NCBI RefSeq assembly: GCF_900564145.1
Contig: NZ_UOOB01000001.1
Location: 2,420,754-2,484,753, forward strand
DNA length: 64,000 bases
Direction: 5' to 3'
DNA from: Comamonas sp. lk
Lineage (GTDB): Bacteria; Pseudomonadota; Gammaproteobacteria; Burkholderiales; Burkholderiaceae_C
Shown here in pieces: positions 37,204 through 45,849 of the stretch. Positions within the stretch are counted from its first letter, which is position 1, and each line of letters begins with the position of its first letter. The notes beneath the pieces were generated by a model. That model saw only the letters and a list, made by a program, of their open reading frames with translations, was not told where the DNA came from and did no database searches. The position numbers and the translations under genes are program-made.

Positions 37204-38184
37204 ATGGCTAAAGTAATCCGTTATCACGAAGTTGGCGGCCCCGAAGTGTTGCGCCAAGAGGAAATCGAAGTCGGTCAACCTGGTCCAGGTCAGGTCCGTC
37301 TCAAGCAAGGTGCTGTGGCTCTGAACTTTGCCGATACCTATTTCCGTTCCGGCCTGTATCCCGCTCCGCTGCCAGCCGGCATTGGCAGCGAAGCCTGTGG
37401 CACCATCACGGCCGTGGGTGATGGCGTAACCAACTTCAAGATTGGCGACCGCGTCACCTATACCGGCGCGCACAACACGCTGGGTGCCTACAGCACCGAG
37501 CGCCTCATCGACGCAGCACCGCTGATTCGCCTGCCCGACGCGATTGACTTCGAGACCGCAGCCGCCATCACCATGCGCGGACTGACGGCCGCTTACCTGA
37601 TGCGCCGTATCTGGGACTTCAAGAAGGGCGACACCATCTTGCTGCACGCAGCCGCAGGTGGCGTGGGCTTGCTGGTCTCGCAATGGGCCAAGCTTGAAGG
37701 TCTGAACGTGATCGGCACGGTCTCCAGCGATGCCAAGGCCGAAGTGGCCAAGGCCCATGGCTGCGATCACACCATCAACTACAGCCATGAAGACGTGGCC
37801 AAGCGCGTGCGCGAGATCACCGCCGGCGTGGGCGTGAACGCCGTGTTCGACAGCGTGGGCAAGGACACGTTTGAAGGCTCGCTCAACAGCCTGAAGACAC
37901 GAGGTCTGATGGTCTGCCTGGGCACGGCCTCCGGCCCCATCCCTCCGTTCAATCCACAGATGCTGGCCGGCAAGGGCTCGCTGTTCCTGACGCGTCCCGC
38001 ATCGGCTCACTACATTGCCGATCCCAAGGAGCGCGACGCACTGGCCGGCGAGCTGTTCAGCCATGTGGCCGAAGGCCGCATCAAGGTTGACATCAGCAAG
38101 CGCTACGAACTGGCCGATGCGGTTCAGGCCCACCGCGATCTGGAAGCACGAAAGATTGTGGGCTCGGCCATCTTTACGCTCTAA
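37204..38184 (+). CDS. Quinone oxidoreductase (zinc-free MDR family)
   Basis: 326 aa from the ATG at 37204 (ACAGGAG upstream). It matches NADPH:quinone reductase Qor: N-terminal GROES-like domain (GPEVLRQEEIEVGQPGPGQV, ALNFADTYFRSGLYP, GSEACGTI) and a Rossmann domain (LHAAAGGVGLLVSQWAK). No structural or catalytic zinc cysteines are seen. It reduces quinones or enones with NADPH. First gene of a co-directional run that continues to the thiolase. Confidence 0.92.
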   Translation: MAKVIRYHEVGGPEVLRQEEIEVGQPGPGQVRLKQGAVALNFADTYFRSGLYPAPLPAGIGSEACGTITAVGDGVTNFKIGDRVTYTGAHNTLGAYSTERLIDAAPLIRLPDAIDFETAAAITMRGLTAAYLMRRIWDFKKGDTILLHAAAGGVGLLVSQWAKLEGLNVIGTVSSDAKAEVAKAHGCDHTINYSHEDVAKRVREITAGVGVNAVFDSVGKDTFEGSLNSLKTRGLMVCLGTASGPIPPFNPQMLAGKGSLFLTRPASAHYIADPKERDALAGELFSHVAEGRIKVDISKRYELADAVQAHRDLEARKIVGSAIFTL

Positions 38185-38211
38185 ATCCACCACACCCGGA
38201 GGAGACAAAAA

Positions 38212-39060
38212 ATGAAAGTAGAACAACTGACCTGCGCCATAGGCGCGGAACTTACGGGCGTGAATCTGGCCGATGCCGTGCAGGACGCGGACCTGTTTGC
38301 CGAAATCCGCAAGGCGCTGCTCACGCACCGTGTGCTGTTTTTGCGCGACCAGGACATCAGCCGTGCCGAGCATGTGGCTTTCGCGCGCAAGTTCGGAGAG
38401 CTGGAGGACCATCCTGTGGTTGGCTCCGATCCGGAAAATCCGGGCCTGTTGCAAATCTACAAAACGCCGGCCAGCCCACCTGATCGCTACGAAAATGCCT
38501 GGCACTCGGACACGACCTGGCGCGAGGTGCCGCAGTTTGGCGCGGTGCTGCGCTGCATAGAGTGCCCGACGGTAGGCGGCGACACCATGTGGGCCAATAT
38601 GGTGCTGGCCTACGAAGGTCTGCCAGAGGGCGTGAAGGCTCAGATTCAGGAGCTGCGGGCCCGCCACAGCATCGAGTTCAGCTTTGGCGCGGCCATGCCG
38701 ATGGAAAAGCGTCTGGCCCTCAAGGCCCAGTACCCCGACCCCGAGCATCCCGTGGTGCGCACCCACCCGGAAACCGGCGAAAAGCTGCTGTATGTGAACG
38801 GTTTCACGACCCACTTCACCAATTTCCACACCCCGGCCCGCGTACGCGTGGGTCAGGATCACACCCATGGCGCTGGCGAGCTGCTGCGCTATCTGGTCAG
38901 CCAGGCGCAAATTCCTGAGTACCAGGTGCGCTGGCGCTGGAAACCCAACAGCATTGCCATCTGGGACAACACCGCCACCCAGCACTATGCCGTCATGGAC
39001 TATCCGGCCTGCCATCGCAAGATGGAGCGGGCGGGAATCATCGGCTCCAAGCCTTTTTGA
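38212..39060 (+). CDS. TauD/TfdA-family Fe(II)/2-oxoglutarate dioxygenase
   Basis: 282 aa. The facial triad is visible: H and D in NAWHSDTTW and the distal H in IWDNTATQHYAVMDY, with the later Arg of the 2-oxoglutarate site. Family members oxidise taurine, 2,4-D, or other sulfonates and ethers, releasing sulfite or an aldehyde. Starts 27 nt after the quinone oxidoreductase gene with GGAGGAG upstream. Substrate unknown; no sulfonate transporter is adjacent. Confidence 0.92.
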   Translation: MKVEQLTCAIGAELTGVNLADAVQDADLFAEIRKALLTHRVLFLRDQDISRAEHVAFARKFGELEDHPVVGSDPENPGLLQIYKTPASPPDRYENAWHSDTTWREVPQFGAVLRCIECPTVGGDTMWANMVLAYEGLPEGVKAQIQELRARHSIEFSFGAAMPMEKRLALKAQYPDPEHPVVRTHPETGEKLLYVNGFTTHFTNFHTPARVRVGQDHTHGAGELLRYLVSQAQIPEYQVRWRWKPNSIAIWDNTATQHYAVMDYPACHRKMERAGIIGSKPF

Positions 39061-39118
39061 GCGTTAGGCAAACGTACGGCCAGCCAGTCTGGCCTTCTCT
39101 CTTATTACCTGCATCACC

Positions 39119-39688
39119 ATGAATACCGGCTCTTATCCCGCAGACCTTACTTTTCTGATCGTTCCCGGCCTGCGCGACCATGTGGAAGATCATTGGCAGA
39201 CCCATCTGGCCAAGCAGCTGCCCAAGTCCGTGACCGTGCCGCCGCTCGAGCATGACAAGCTCAGCCGTGCTGCGCGCGTCCAGGCGCTGGACGATGCGCT
39301 GGCCACGATTGAGGGTCCGGTCATCATCGTTGCCCACAGTGCCGGCTGCATTACTACGGTGCACTGGGCTCAGCAGCAGGGGCGTAAGATTCGTGGCGCG
39401 CTGCTGGCCACACCGGCAGATGTGGAGAGCCCCATGCCGGCTGGCTATCCCACGCTGGAGCAGCTGCAGGCCAATGGCTGGAGCCCCATGCCGCGCAGTC
39501 CGCTGCCGTTTCCTACCCTGGTTGCGGCCAGCCGCAATGATCCGCTGGCGCAGTTCGAACGCATGCACCAGCTGTCCATGGATTGGGGCGCGCGCCTGGT
39601 GGACCTGGGCGAAGTCGGGCACCTGAACCCCGCTGCAGGCTATGGCCCCTGGGACGGTGTGCACGCTCTGTTGCAAGAGCTGGTTTGA
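39119..39688 (+). CDS. RBBP9/YdeN-family serine hydrolase
   Basis: 189 aa alpha/beta hydrolase. The nucleophile Ser is in IIVAHSAGC, the Asp in ASRNDPLAQFERM and the His in EVGHLNP. The short size and opening FLIVPGLRDHVEDHWQTHL match the RBBP9/YdeN family. It is 58 nt after the dioxygenase gene. Likely a small ester or thioester hydrolase. Confidence 0.88.
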   Translation: MNTGSYPADLTFLIVPGLRDHVEDHWQTHLAKQLPKSVTVPPLEHDKLSRAARVQALDDALATIEGPVIIVAHSAGCITTVHWAQQQGRKIRGALLATPADVESPMPAGYPTLEQLQANGWSPMPRSPLPFPTLVAASRNDPLAQFERMHQLSMDWGARLVDLGEVGHLNPAAGYGPWDGVHALLQELV

Positions 39689-39698
39689 GGAGATGGTC

Positions 39699-40340
39699 AT
39701 GAAGCAAAACTTGCAAATCGATTTCTCGCTGGATCTGATCTGCCCCTGGTGCTGGATTGGTCTGCGCAATCTGCTGACGGCACATGCGGCCTTTCAGGCC
39801 AAGCAGCCTGAGCTGCAGCTTGATCTGCACTGGCATGCCGACACCTTGCTGCCCCAGATTCCTGAGCAGGGTCTGCCTTACCAGGCTTTCTATGAAGCCC
39901 GTCTGGGCGGTCCCAAGGCCGTGGAAATGCGCCGCGCGCAAGTGCGTGCCGCTGCTGAGGCGGCTGGCCTGCAGATCAACCACGCTGCGATCGAGACCTT
40001 CCCCAACACGCGCCTGGTTTGCGCTCTGGTCAATTACGCCCAGACGCAGCTGGACAGCCAGGCCATGATCGGCTTTGTGGAATCCATTTTTGCCGCCTAT
40101 TTTGTGCAGGGGCGCAATATTGGCGATACCGCCGTGTTGCAGCAGCTGGCCCATACCGCCGCGTTGAACTGGAATCCAGCCGAGTTCGATGCGCTGCAAT
40201 ACCAAAGCGGTTTGCAGCACAGCGGCGGCGTGCCGCATATGGTGTTCAACCAGCGTTTGCAGGTGACGGGAGCTGTGGCCCCCACCGAACTGCTGCGCGC
40301 CATGGAGCATGCCTGTGCTGTCGACCGCGACTTTGCCTGA
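39699..40340 (+). CDS. DsbA-family oxidoreductase (FrnE/HCCA isomerase type)
   Basis: 213 aa from the ATG at 39699 (GAGGAG 6 nt upstream; an ATG at 39693 would lack spacing). Thioredoxin fold with helical insertion; the active motif is CPWC in DLICPWCWIGLRN near residue 14. Cytoplasmic, no signal peptide. It resembles FrnE and the 2-hydroxychromene-2-carboxylate isomerase group. It overlaps the Rieske gene by 32 nt. Confidence 0.87.
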   Translation: MKQNLQIDFSLDLICPWCWIGLRNLLTAHAAFQAKQPELQLDLHWHADTLLPQIPEQGLPYQAFYEARLGGPKAVEMRRAQVRAAAEAAGLQINHAAIETFPNTRLVCALVNYAQTQLDSQAMIGFVESIFAAYFVQGRNIGDTAVLQQLAHTAALNWNPAEFDALQYQSGLQHSGGVPHMVFNQRLQVTGAVAPTELLRAMEHACAVDRDFA

Positions 40341-40659
40341 TACGGCGCTGATTGCCGCAGGCGAGGCCAGGGATTTGCCGCCCGGCGGCCGCAAGCTGGT
40401 CTTCGCCCCGGGGGGCGAATCCATCTTGCTGCTCAATGTGGAAGGCGAGTTCTATGCCCTGGAAAACAGCTGCCCGCATGCGGGCGCTTCCATGGCCAGC
40501 GGCAGCTGCGAAGCCCATGTGCTGCGCTGCCCGGCTCACGGCCTGCAGTTCAACATCAAAAACGGCCAGTGCACGGCGTCGCCCGGGTTGCTGATTCCCA
40601 TGTATGAACCCCTGATACTGGACGGCAAGCTCTGGCTAAGGCCGCCATCCAAGGCTTGA
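40309..40659 (+). CDS. Small Rieske [2Fe-2S] protein
   Basis: 116 aa, a stand-alone Rieske ferredoxin. Cluster ligands are CPH in NSCPHAGASM and CPAH in LRCPAHGLQF, spaced by 17 residues, as in biphenyl-dioxygenase-type ferredoxins and NirD-like proteins. It is cytoplasmic. Overlap with the DsbA-like gene implies co-translation. It may feed electrons to an oxygenase not in the window; a TauD enzyme does not need it. Confidence 0.9.
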   Translation: MPVLSTATLPDTALIAAGEARDLPPGGRKLVFAPGGESILLLNVEGEFYALENSCPHAGASMASGSCEAHVLRCPAHGLQFNIKNGQCTASPGLLIPMYEPLILDGKLWLRPPSKA

Positions 40660-40701
40660 ACGCCGCGCTTTGTTTCCTCTGATTTTCTTTGGGCAAGACG
40701 A

Positions 40702-42360
40702 ATGACCATGACCGCAAATCTCAATCTGCTGACGCCAACACCCTCGGCGTACACCTATCCCCTGCTGATCAAGCAACTGCTGATCAATGCCATGAGCCTG
40801 CATGGGGAGCAGGAGATCACGTATCGCGGACAAATGCGTTACAGCTATCGCGACTTCAGCCAGCGCATAGGCCAGCTGGCCCATGCGCTCACGGCCCTGG
40901 ATGTGGGCGCCGGCAGCACTGTGGCCGTGATGGACTGGGACAGCCACCGCTATCTGGAGAGCTACTTTGGCATCCCCATGATGGGCGCCACCCTGTTCAC
41001 CGTGAACGTGCGCCTGTCACCCGCGCAAATCCTCTACACCTTGAACGATGCCGACACCGATGTGCTGCTGGTGCACACGGATTTTCTGCCGGTGATCGAG
41101 GAAATCCGCGCCCAGCTGCCGCGCATACGTCATATCGTCGTGCTCTCGGACGACGGCGCGCTGCCTGCTACCTCGTTTGACGTGGCCGGTGAGTACGAGG
41201 CCCTGGTGTCCAGTGCTGCTGCCGACTACGACTTTCCCGAGCTGGACGAAAACACCAAGGCCGTCACCTTCTACACCACCGGTACCACGGGCGATCCCAA
41301 GGGCGTGTGCTACAGCCATCGCCATATCGTCATGCATGCGCTGGCCACGGCGCTGAGCATGTGCTCGCCCATGGGCGAGCAGCGCCTGCATCGCGGCGAT
41401 GTGTACATGCCCATCACTCCCATGTTCCATGTGCTGGGCTGGGGCTTCCCCTATATCTCCCTTATGTTGGGCTTGCGCACGGTGCTGCCGGGCCGCTATC
41501 TGCCGGAAGTGCTGCTCAAGCTGCGCGAGACCGAGAAAGTCACGTTCTCGCACTGCGTGCCCACGATTTTGCAAATGCTGGTGACGGGTGCTGACAAGAC
41601 GGGCCAGGATTTGAGCGGCTGGAAGGTCGTCATCGGTGGTTCGGCCCTGCCGGCCGGCTTGTGCGAAGCCGCACTGGCCAAGGGCATGGATGTGTTTGGC
41701 GGCTACGGCATGTCGGAAACCGGCCCCGTGGTCTCGCTGGCGCTGGCGCCTACCCACGCCAAGCTCAGCGCGCAAGACGATGTGCGTCTGCGCAGCTCCA
41801 CCGGCATGCCTTCACTGATGGTGGATTTCCGCGTGGTCGATGAAGACATGAAGGACGTGCCGCGCGACGGCGTGACCCGTGGCGAAGTCGTGCTGCGCTC
41901 GCCCTCGCTCACCCCGGTTTACTTCAAAAAGCCCGAAGCTTCGGAAGAGCTCTGGCGCGGCGGCTATCTGCACACACAGGACATTGCCGTCATGCATGCC
42001 AACGGCATGGTGCAGATCGTCGATCGCCTGAAAGACGTGATCAAGACCGGGGGCGAATGGGTGTCTTCCATCGAGGTGGAAGGCCTGATCACCCAGGTTC
42101 CCGGAGTCAGCGAAGCTGCCGTGATCGGCGTGCCCGACGCCAAATGGGGCGAGCGCCCCATGGCCTTTGTGGTGGCTGCTACCGGTGTGAAGGCCGAATT
42201 CATTCGCGAGCATCTGCAAAGCCATGTGCAGGCCAAGCGCATCAGCGCCTATGCCGTGCCCGAACTCAGCCGCATCTGCCTGGTCGCCGAGATTCCCAAG
42301 ACCAGCGTGGGCAAGATCAACAAAAAACTGCTGCGCGAAGCGCAGCCCACTTCGGCTTAA
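40702..42360 (+). CDS. Acyl-CoA ligase (AMP-forming)
   Basis: 552 aa. The AMP-binding motif is TFYTTGTTGDPKGV, followed by YGMSETGPVVSLAL and DRLKDVIKTGGEWVSSIEVE with the C-terminal catalytic lysine in KTSVGKINKKLL. It belongs to the fatty-acyl/medium-chain CoA ligase group (FadD3/AlkK-like). It activates a carboxylic acid to its CoA thioester, suitable as input for the acyl-CoA dehydrogenase and thiolase nearby. Starts 42 nt after the Rieske gene. Confidence 0.93.
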   Translation: MTMTANLNLLTPTPSAYTYPLLIKQLLINAMSLHGEQEITYRGQMRYSYRDFSQRIGQLAHALTALDVGAGSTVAVMDWDSHRYLESYFGIPMMGATLFTVNVRLSPAQILYTLNDADTDVLLVHTDFLPVIEEIRAQLPRIRHIVVLSDDGALPATSFDVAGEYEALVSSAAADYDFPELDENTKAVTFYTTGTTGDPKGVCYSHRHIVMHALATALSMCSPMGEQRLHRGDVYMPITPMFHVLGWGFPYISLMLGLRTVLPGRYLPEVLLKLRETEKVTFSHCVPTILQMLVTGADKTGQDLSGWKVVIGGSALPAGLCEAALAKGMDVFGGYGMSETGPVVSLALAPTHAKLSAQDDVRLRSSTGMPSLMVDFRVVDEDMKDVPRDGVTRGEVVLRSPSLTPVYFKKPEASEELWRGGYLHTQDIAVMHANGMVQIVDRLKDVIKTGGEWVSSIEVEGLITQVPGVSEAAVIGVPDAKWGERPMAFVVAATGVKAEFIREHLQSHVQAKRISAYAVPELSRICLVAEIPKTSVGKINKKLLREAQPTSA

Positions 42361-42435
42361 GCCAAAAAGGTCTTAAGCCATTGCCAGGAGCGCGTTATGC
42401 GCTCCTGTTTTTGATAGATAAATGGAAGAGCCATC

Positions 42436-43623
42436 ATGAGCACCAAAGACATCTTTGTCGTCAGCACCGCCCGTACCGCCATAGGCACGTTTGGTGGCGG
42501 ACTCAAGGACGTACCCAACACCCAGCTGGCCACCACCGTGGTCAAGGCGGCCATTGAGCGCGCCGGCATTGCGGCCGACACCGTAGGCCATGTGGTCATG
42601 GGCAATGTGATTCCCACCGACACCAAGGACGCTTACCTGTCGCGCGTGGCGGCCGTCGATGCCGGCTGCCCCATCGAGACGCCGGCTTTCAACGTCAACC
42701 GCCTGTGCGGCTCCGGCCTGCAGGCCATTGTCTCGGCGGCGCAAGCGATTGCCCTGGGTGACTGCGAAGTGGCGATCGGTGCCGGCTCCGAATCCATGAG
42801 CCGCGGCCCTTACTTCGACATGGCTTCGCGCTGGGGCGCACGCATGGGCGATACCAAGAGCATCGACTACATGCTGGGCATTCTGCACGACCCCTGGCAA
42901 AAACTGCATATGGGCATCACGGCCGAAAACGTGGCCGAGCGCTACCAGATCAGCCGTGCCATGCAGGACGAGCTGGCCGTGCTGAGCCAGCAACGTGCGG
43001 CCGCCGCCATTGAAGCCGGCCGCTTCAAGGAGCAGATCGTGGCCGTGGAAATCGCCACCCGCAAGGGCGTGGTGCGGTTCGACACCGACGAACATGTGCG
43101 CGCCAGCACCACGCTGGAGACGCTGGCCGGCATGAAGCCCGCCTTCAATAAGGAAGGCGGCACCGTCACCGCCGGCAATGCCTCCGGCATCAACGACGGC
43201 GCCGCTGCCGTGCTGATGATGAGCGAGCAGGCCCTGAAGTCCGCCGGTGCCAAGCCCCTGGCCCGCCTGGTGGGTTATGCCCACGCCGGTGTGGAGCCTG
43301 CCTACATGGGTATTGGCCCTGTGCCCGCCACCCAGAAGGTGCTGGCCCGTACAGGCCTGAAGATTCAGGACATGGACGTGATCGAAGCCAACGAAGCCTT
43401 TGCGGCCCAGGCCTGCGCCGTGATCCAGGAGCTGGGCATGGATCCGGCCAAGGTCAACCCCAATGGCTCGGGCATCTCCCTGGGTCACCCCGTGGGCGCG
43501 ACCGGTGCCATCATCACCACCAAAGCGATTGCCGAGCTGCACCGCACGGGCGGCCGCTATGCCCTGGTGACCATGTGCATTGGCGGCGGCCAAGGCATTG
43601 CCGCGATTTTTGAACGCGTGTAA
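42436..43623 (+). CDS. Thiolase (acetyl-CoA C-acyltransferase)
   Basis: 395 aa. Nucleophilic Cys in [12 protein letters not shown], His in [18 protein letters not shown] and the second Cys in [10 protein letters not shown]. This is a thiolase II-type enzyme that splits 3-ketoacyl-CoA to acetyl-CoA and a shorter acyl-CoA. It ends the co-directional cluster beginning with the quinone oxidoreductase, and a terminator follows. Together with the ligase it suggests beta-oxidation of an organic acid. Confidence 0.95.
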   Translation: MSTKDIFVVSTARTAIGTFGGGLKDVPNTQLATTVVKAAIERAGIAADTVGHVVMGNVIPTDTKDAYLSRVAAVDAGCPIETPAFNVNRLCGSGLQAIVSAAQAIALGDCEVAIGAGSESMSRGPYFDMASRWGARMGDTKSIDYMLGILHDPWQKLHMGITAENVAERYQISRAMQDELAVLSQQRAAAAIEAGRFKEQIVAVEIATRKGVVRFDTDEHVRASTTLETLAGMKPAFNKEGGTVTAGNASGINDGAAAVLMMSEQALKSAGAKPLARLVGYAHAGVEPAYMGIGPVPATQKVLARTGLKIQDMDVIEANEAFAAQACAVIQELGMDPAKVNPNGSGISLGHPVGATGAIITTKAIAELHRTGGRYALVTMCIGGGQGIAAIFERV

Positions 43624-43645
43624 GTCTTTAGTCGACTGAGCAAAA

Positions 43646-43676
43646 AAAGGCCTGCGGAGTGATCCGGCAGGCCTTT
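43646..43676 (+). terminator. Terminator after the thiolase gene
   Basis: AAAGGCCTGC, loop GGAGTGATCCG, GCAGGCCTTT; A-run on the left, short T-run on the right. Confidence 0.85.
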
Positions 43677-43687
43677 GTTGTCTATGG

Positions 43688-43784
43688 ACTTGATAGCTGT
43701 CAGCGCTTGATCAACAAGTCATTCAATGCAAAATTGTTTGAGAAGCTAAAGAGATCATGCGCAATAAGCTATTGAATCAATAGC
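43688..43784. repeat. Dispersed AGCGCTTG element and adjoining palindrome
   Basis: TTGATAGCTGTCAGCGCTTG is close to the family core; nearby GCTATTGA-A-TCAATAGC (43768-43784) is a near-perfect dyad. The 150-bp gap between thiolase and msrA holds nothing else. Confidence 0.5.
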
Positions 43785-43832
43785 GACTTAAATCGCGCTC
43801 GGAACTGTGCCTTCTCGGGTGCTTGCAGGCCG

Positions 43833-44531
43833 TCAGCTGTTCTTGGCCTGGCGAACCAGCGAAGGTGTAGCTTGGTAGACCTCGGGGAATGACCGCTTGA
43901 GATCTTCGATCTTGGGCAGGTCATTGATGACGATATAGGGCTGGTTCGGGTGCAGCGTCAGGTAGTCCTGGTGGTAATCCTCGGCCGCATAAAAAGGTTT
44001 GGACATTTCGATCGTCGTGGCCAGCGGCTTGCCATAGGTTTTGGCCTGGTTGAGCTGGGCTATGTATTCCTTGGCAATGCGCGCCTGCTCGGGATTTTGC
44101 GCAAATACGGTGGAGCGGTATTGCGTGCCACGGTCAGGGCCCTGGCGGTTCAGCTCGGTGGGGTCGTGCGCCACCGAGAAATAGATTTGCAGCAGCTTGC
44201 CGTAGCTGATGAGTTGGGGGTCGTAAGTGATGCGCACCGCTTCGGCATGGCCGGTGCGGCCCGAGCCCACGTCGTCATAGCGCGCCGATTTGGCCTCACC
44301 GCCCGAATAGCCGGAGACCGCATTGCTCACGCCTTTGACGTGCTGGAACACGCCTTGAACGCCCCAAAAGCAGCCGCCGGCAAAGACGGCGTTGTCGCTC
44401 CCTGCCGTTGTGGCGGCGATATCGCTGATGGGAGCCGGTATCCGGCGCGGTGTTTGCGCCAGTGAGGGTGCGGCTTGCAAGAGCAGTGCCGCAGCAGCCA
44501 GGCTGCAGGCTGCGAGAGTGCGGGATTTCAT
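43833..44531 (-). CDS. msrA: Periplasmic peptide-methionine (S)-S-oxide reductase MsrA
   Basis: 232 aa from the ATG at 44531 (AAAAGGAG upstream). Signal peptide at about residues 1-25 (ends SLA), so this MsrA acts outside the cytoplasm. The catalytic motif is FAGGCFWGVQ; later segments YSGGEAKSARYDDVGSG, GHAEAVRITYDP and DRGTQYRS are all family-typical. The C-terminal resolving cysteines of cytosolic MsrA are absent, so it may depend on another thiol donor. It follows the methionine-rich repeat protein gene by about 135 nt on the same strand, suggesting that it repairs this protein. Confidence 0.94.
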   Translation of the reverse strand: MKSRTLAACSLAAAALLLQAAPSLAQTPRRIPAPISDIAATTAGSDNAVFAGGCFWGVQGVFQHVKGVSNAVSGYSGGEAKSARYDDVGSGRTGHAEAVRITYDPQLISYGKLLQIYFSVAHDPTELNRQGPDRGTQYRSTVFAQNPEQARIAKEYIAQLNQAKTYGKPLATTIEMSKPFYAAEDYHQDYLTLHPNQPYIVINDLPKIEDLKRSFPEVYQATPSLVRQAKNS

Positions 44532-44666
44532 GAAAACTCCTTTTGCAGGTGGCTGTTGCGGGCGGCGCAAGTTGACACCAGGCAGAACCAGGCAGAGCTG
44601 AACGTCAACCTGGGCGCTCAACCCGCTGCAGTTCAATAGGCGGGTAGAGCGATTCCGGTTCAGCGC

Positions 44667-44963
44667 TTATTTGGACATGGAGTCCTTGCCCATGGCATCT
44701 TTCTTCATGCCGTCCTTGGACATGGAGTCCTTGCCCATGGCGTCTTTCTTCATGCCGTCCTTGGACATGGAGTCTTTGGCCATATGGTCTTTCTTCATGC
44801 CGTCCTTGGACATGGAGTCTTTGCCCATATGGTCTTTTTTCATGCCGTCCTTGGACATGCTGTCCTTAGCCATGTTGTCCTTGGACATATCGCTCATGGC
44901 AAAAGCGGAGGCTCCAGCAAAGGCAAGGCAGGTGGCGAGTACGGTAGTGGTGAGCTTGTTCAT
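44667..44963 (-). CDS. Secreted methionine-rich MxKDx repeat protein
   Basis: 98 aa from the ATG at 44963. Signal peptide at residues 1-22 (ends AFA). The 76-residue mature chain is made almost wholly of pentapeptides of the form M-x-K-D-x, with 16 methionines and no Cys, Tyr or Trp. It matches the pentapeptide MxKDx repeat family. Methionine every fifth residue in a Lys/Asp background suits a soluble oxidant-scavenging peptide, like MrpX of Azospira, whose oxidised Met is restored by a molybdoenzyme. Its neighbours are msrA on one side and the YedY-like oxidoreductase on the other. Confidence 0.85.
   Translation of the reverse strand: MNKLTTTVLATCLAFAGASAFAMSDMSKDNMAKDSMSKDGMKKDHMGKDSMSKDGMKKDHMAKDSMSKDGMKKDAMGKDSMSKDGMKKDAMGKDSMSK
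44676..44855. repeat. Four tandem 45-bp repeats in the MxKDx gene
   Basis: Units at 44676-44720, 44721-44765, 44766-44810 and 44811-44855, each coding three pentapeptides; they differ at a few positions only. A partial fifth unit follows. Repeat number may vary between strains. Confidence 0.9.
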
Positions 44964-45057
44964 TTGGATGCTTTCAGTTGCGTTGTCATTGTCAAAAGAT
45001 AGGTCCGGTTCTTGGGAACACGGCCTCGCGCTTTCTTTGGCGGCCGAGGGGGCTCCC

Positions 45058-45849
45058 TCAGCTGCCTCCGAACCAGTTGTAGCCCTGGTCTTCCCAGTAG
45101 CCACCGGAATAGGTGTTGGTCACGAACATGGCCTGAATGTGCTTGGGGTTCTTGTAGCCAAGCTTGGTCGGCATGCGCAGCTTCATGGGGAAGCCGTATT
45201 TGGGCGGTAGCGGCTGGCCGTCATAGCTCAGCGTCAAAAGCGTCTGCGGGTGCAGCGCGGTAGGCATGTCAATGCTGGTGTAGTAGTCGTCGGCGCACTT
45301 GAAACCCACGTACTTGGCCGTGGTGTCGGCACCGATATGGCGCAGAAAATCAGAGAAGCGCACGCCACCCCATTTGCCTATGGCACTCCAGCCTTCAACG
45401 CAGATATGGCGCGTGATCTGGTCCTCCTGTGCCATGGCTCGCAGCTCGGCCAGCGTCCAGGCATGCTTGTCTGCGACCAGGCCCGTCACTTCCAGCCGGT
45501 AGCTGGCCTCGTCCACCAAGCGTACTTCGTCTTCGCTGTAGTAGGCATTGAAAGGAAAGGGGCGCGTGATCTCGGCATCGGTGTAGGTGGGCGCCAGCTG
45601 CGTGGGGCTGAAGATCAGGGCTTGCACCTTGTCGTTGAAGCGCGAGATCTTGCCCAGTGCGGCTTCCACGTGGGCGTCATCGCTGATGCTGCAACCGGTG
45701 AGCAGTGACAGGCCGCCCAGCGTGAATGAACGCTGCAAAAAAGCGCGGCGGGCAGGCTGGTCCAGCTTGCTGGCAATCTGCGCACGGGCTTCGCGCACTG
45801 CGGCATCGGCATCTACGCCGCTCAAGGTAGGGGCTTTGAATATTTTCAT
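45058..45849 (-). CDS. Molybdopterin-dependent oxidoreductase, YedY-like
   Basis: 263 aa from the ATG at 45849, which overlaps the cytochrome b stop (ATGA). It has a Tat-like signal RRAFLQRSFTLGG followed by LLTGC, near residues 34-52. The sulfite-oxidase-fold domain shows the Mo-ligand cysteine in ITRHICVEGWSAIGKW. It is shorter than SoxC and lacks the dimerisation domain, as in MsrP/YedY proteins. In the YedY1-YedZ1 or MsrPQ pairs such enzymes reduce methionine sulfoxide in the periplasm. Here it pairs with a cytochrome b and lies next to a Met-rich protein and MsrA. A sulfite-oxidase-like activity cannot be excluded. Confidence 0.88.
   Translation of the reverse strand: MKIFKAPTLSGVDADAAVREARAQIASKLDQPARRAFLQRSFTLGGLSLLTGCSISDDAHVEAALGKISRFNDKVQALIFSPTQLAPTYTDAEITRPFPFNAYYSEDEVRLVDEASYRLEVTGLVADKHAWTLAELRAMAQEDQITRHICVEGWSAIGKWGGVRFSDFLRHIGADTTAKYVGFKCADDYYTSIDMPTALHPQTLLTLSYDGQPLPPKYGFPMKLRMPTKLGYKNPKHIQAMFVTNTYSGGYWEDQGYNWFGGS

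Noticed and set aside
36610..39015. An 801-codon minus-strand open frame across three genes.
   Set aside because: It spans the antisense of the MFS remnant, qor and the dioxygenase; composition is random-looking and the sense genes have clear family motifs.
44676..44855. A CRISPR-like regular repeat.
   Set aside because: Units adjoin with no spacers, are in frame and encode MxKDx pentapeptides with a signal peptide before them.
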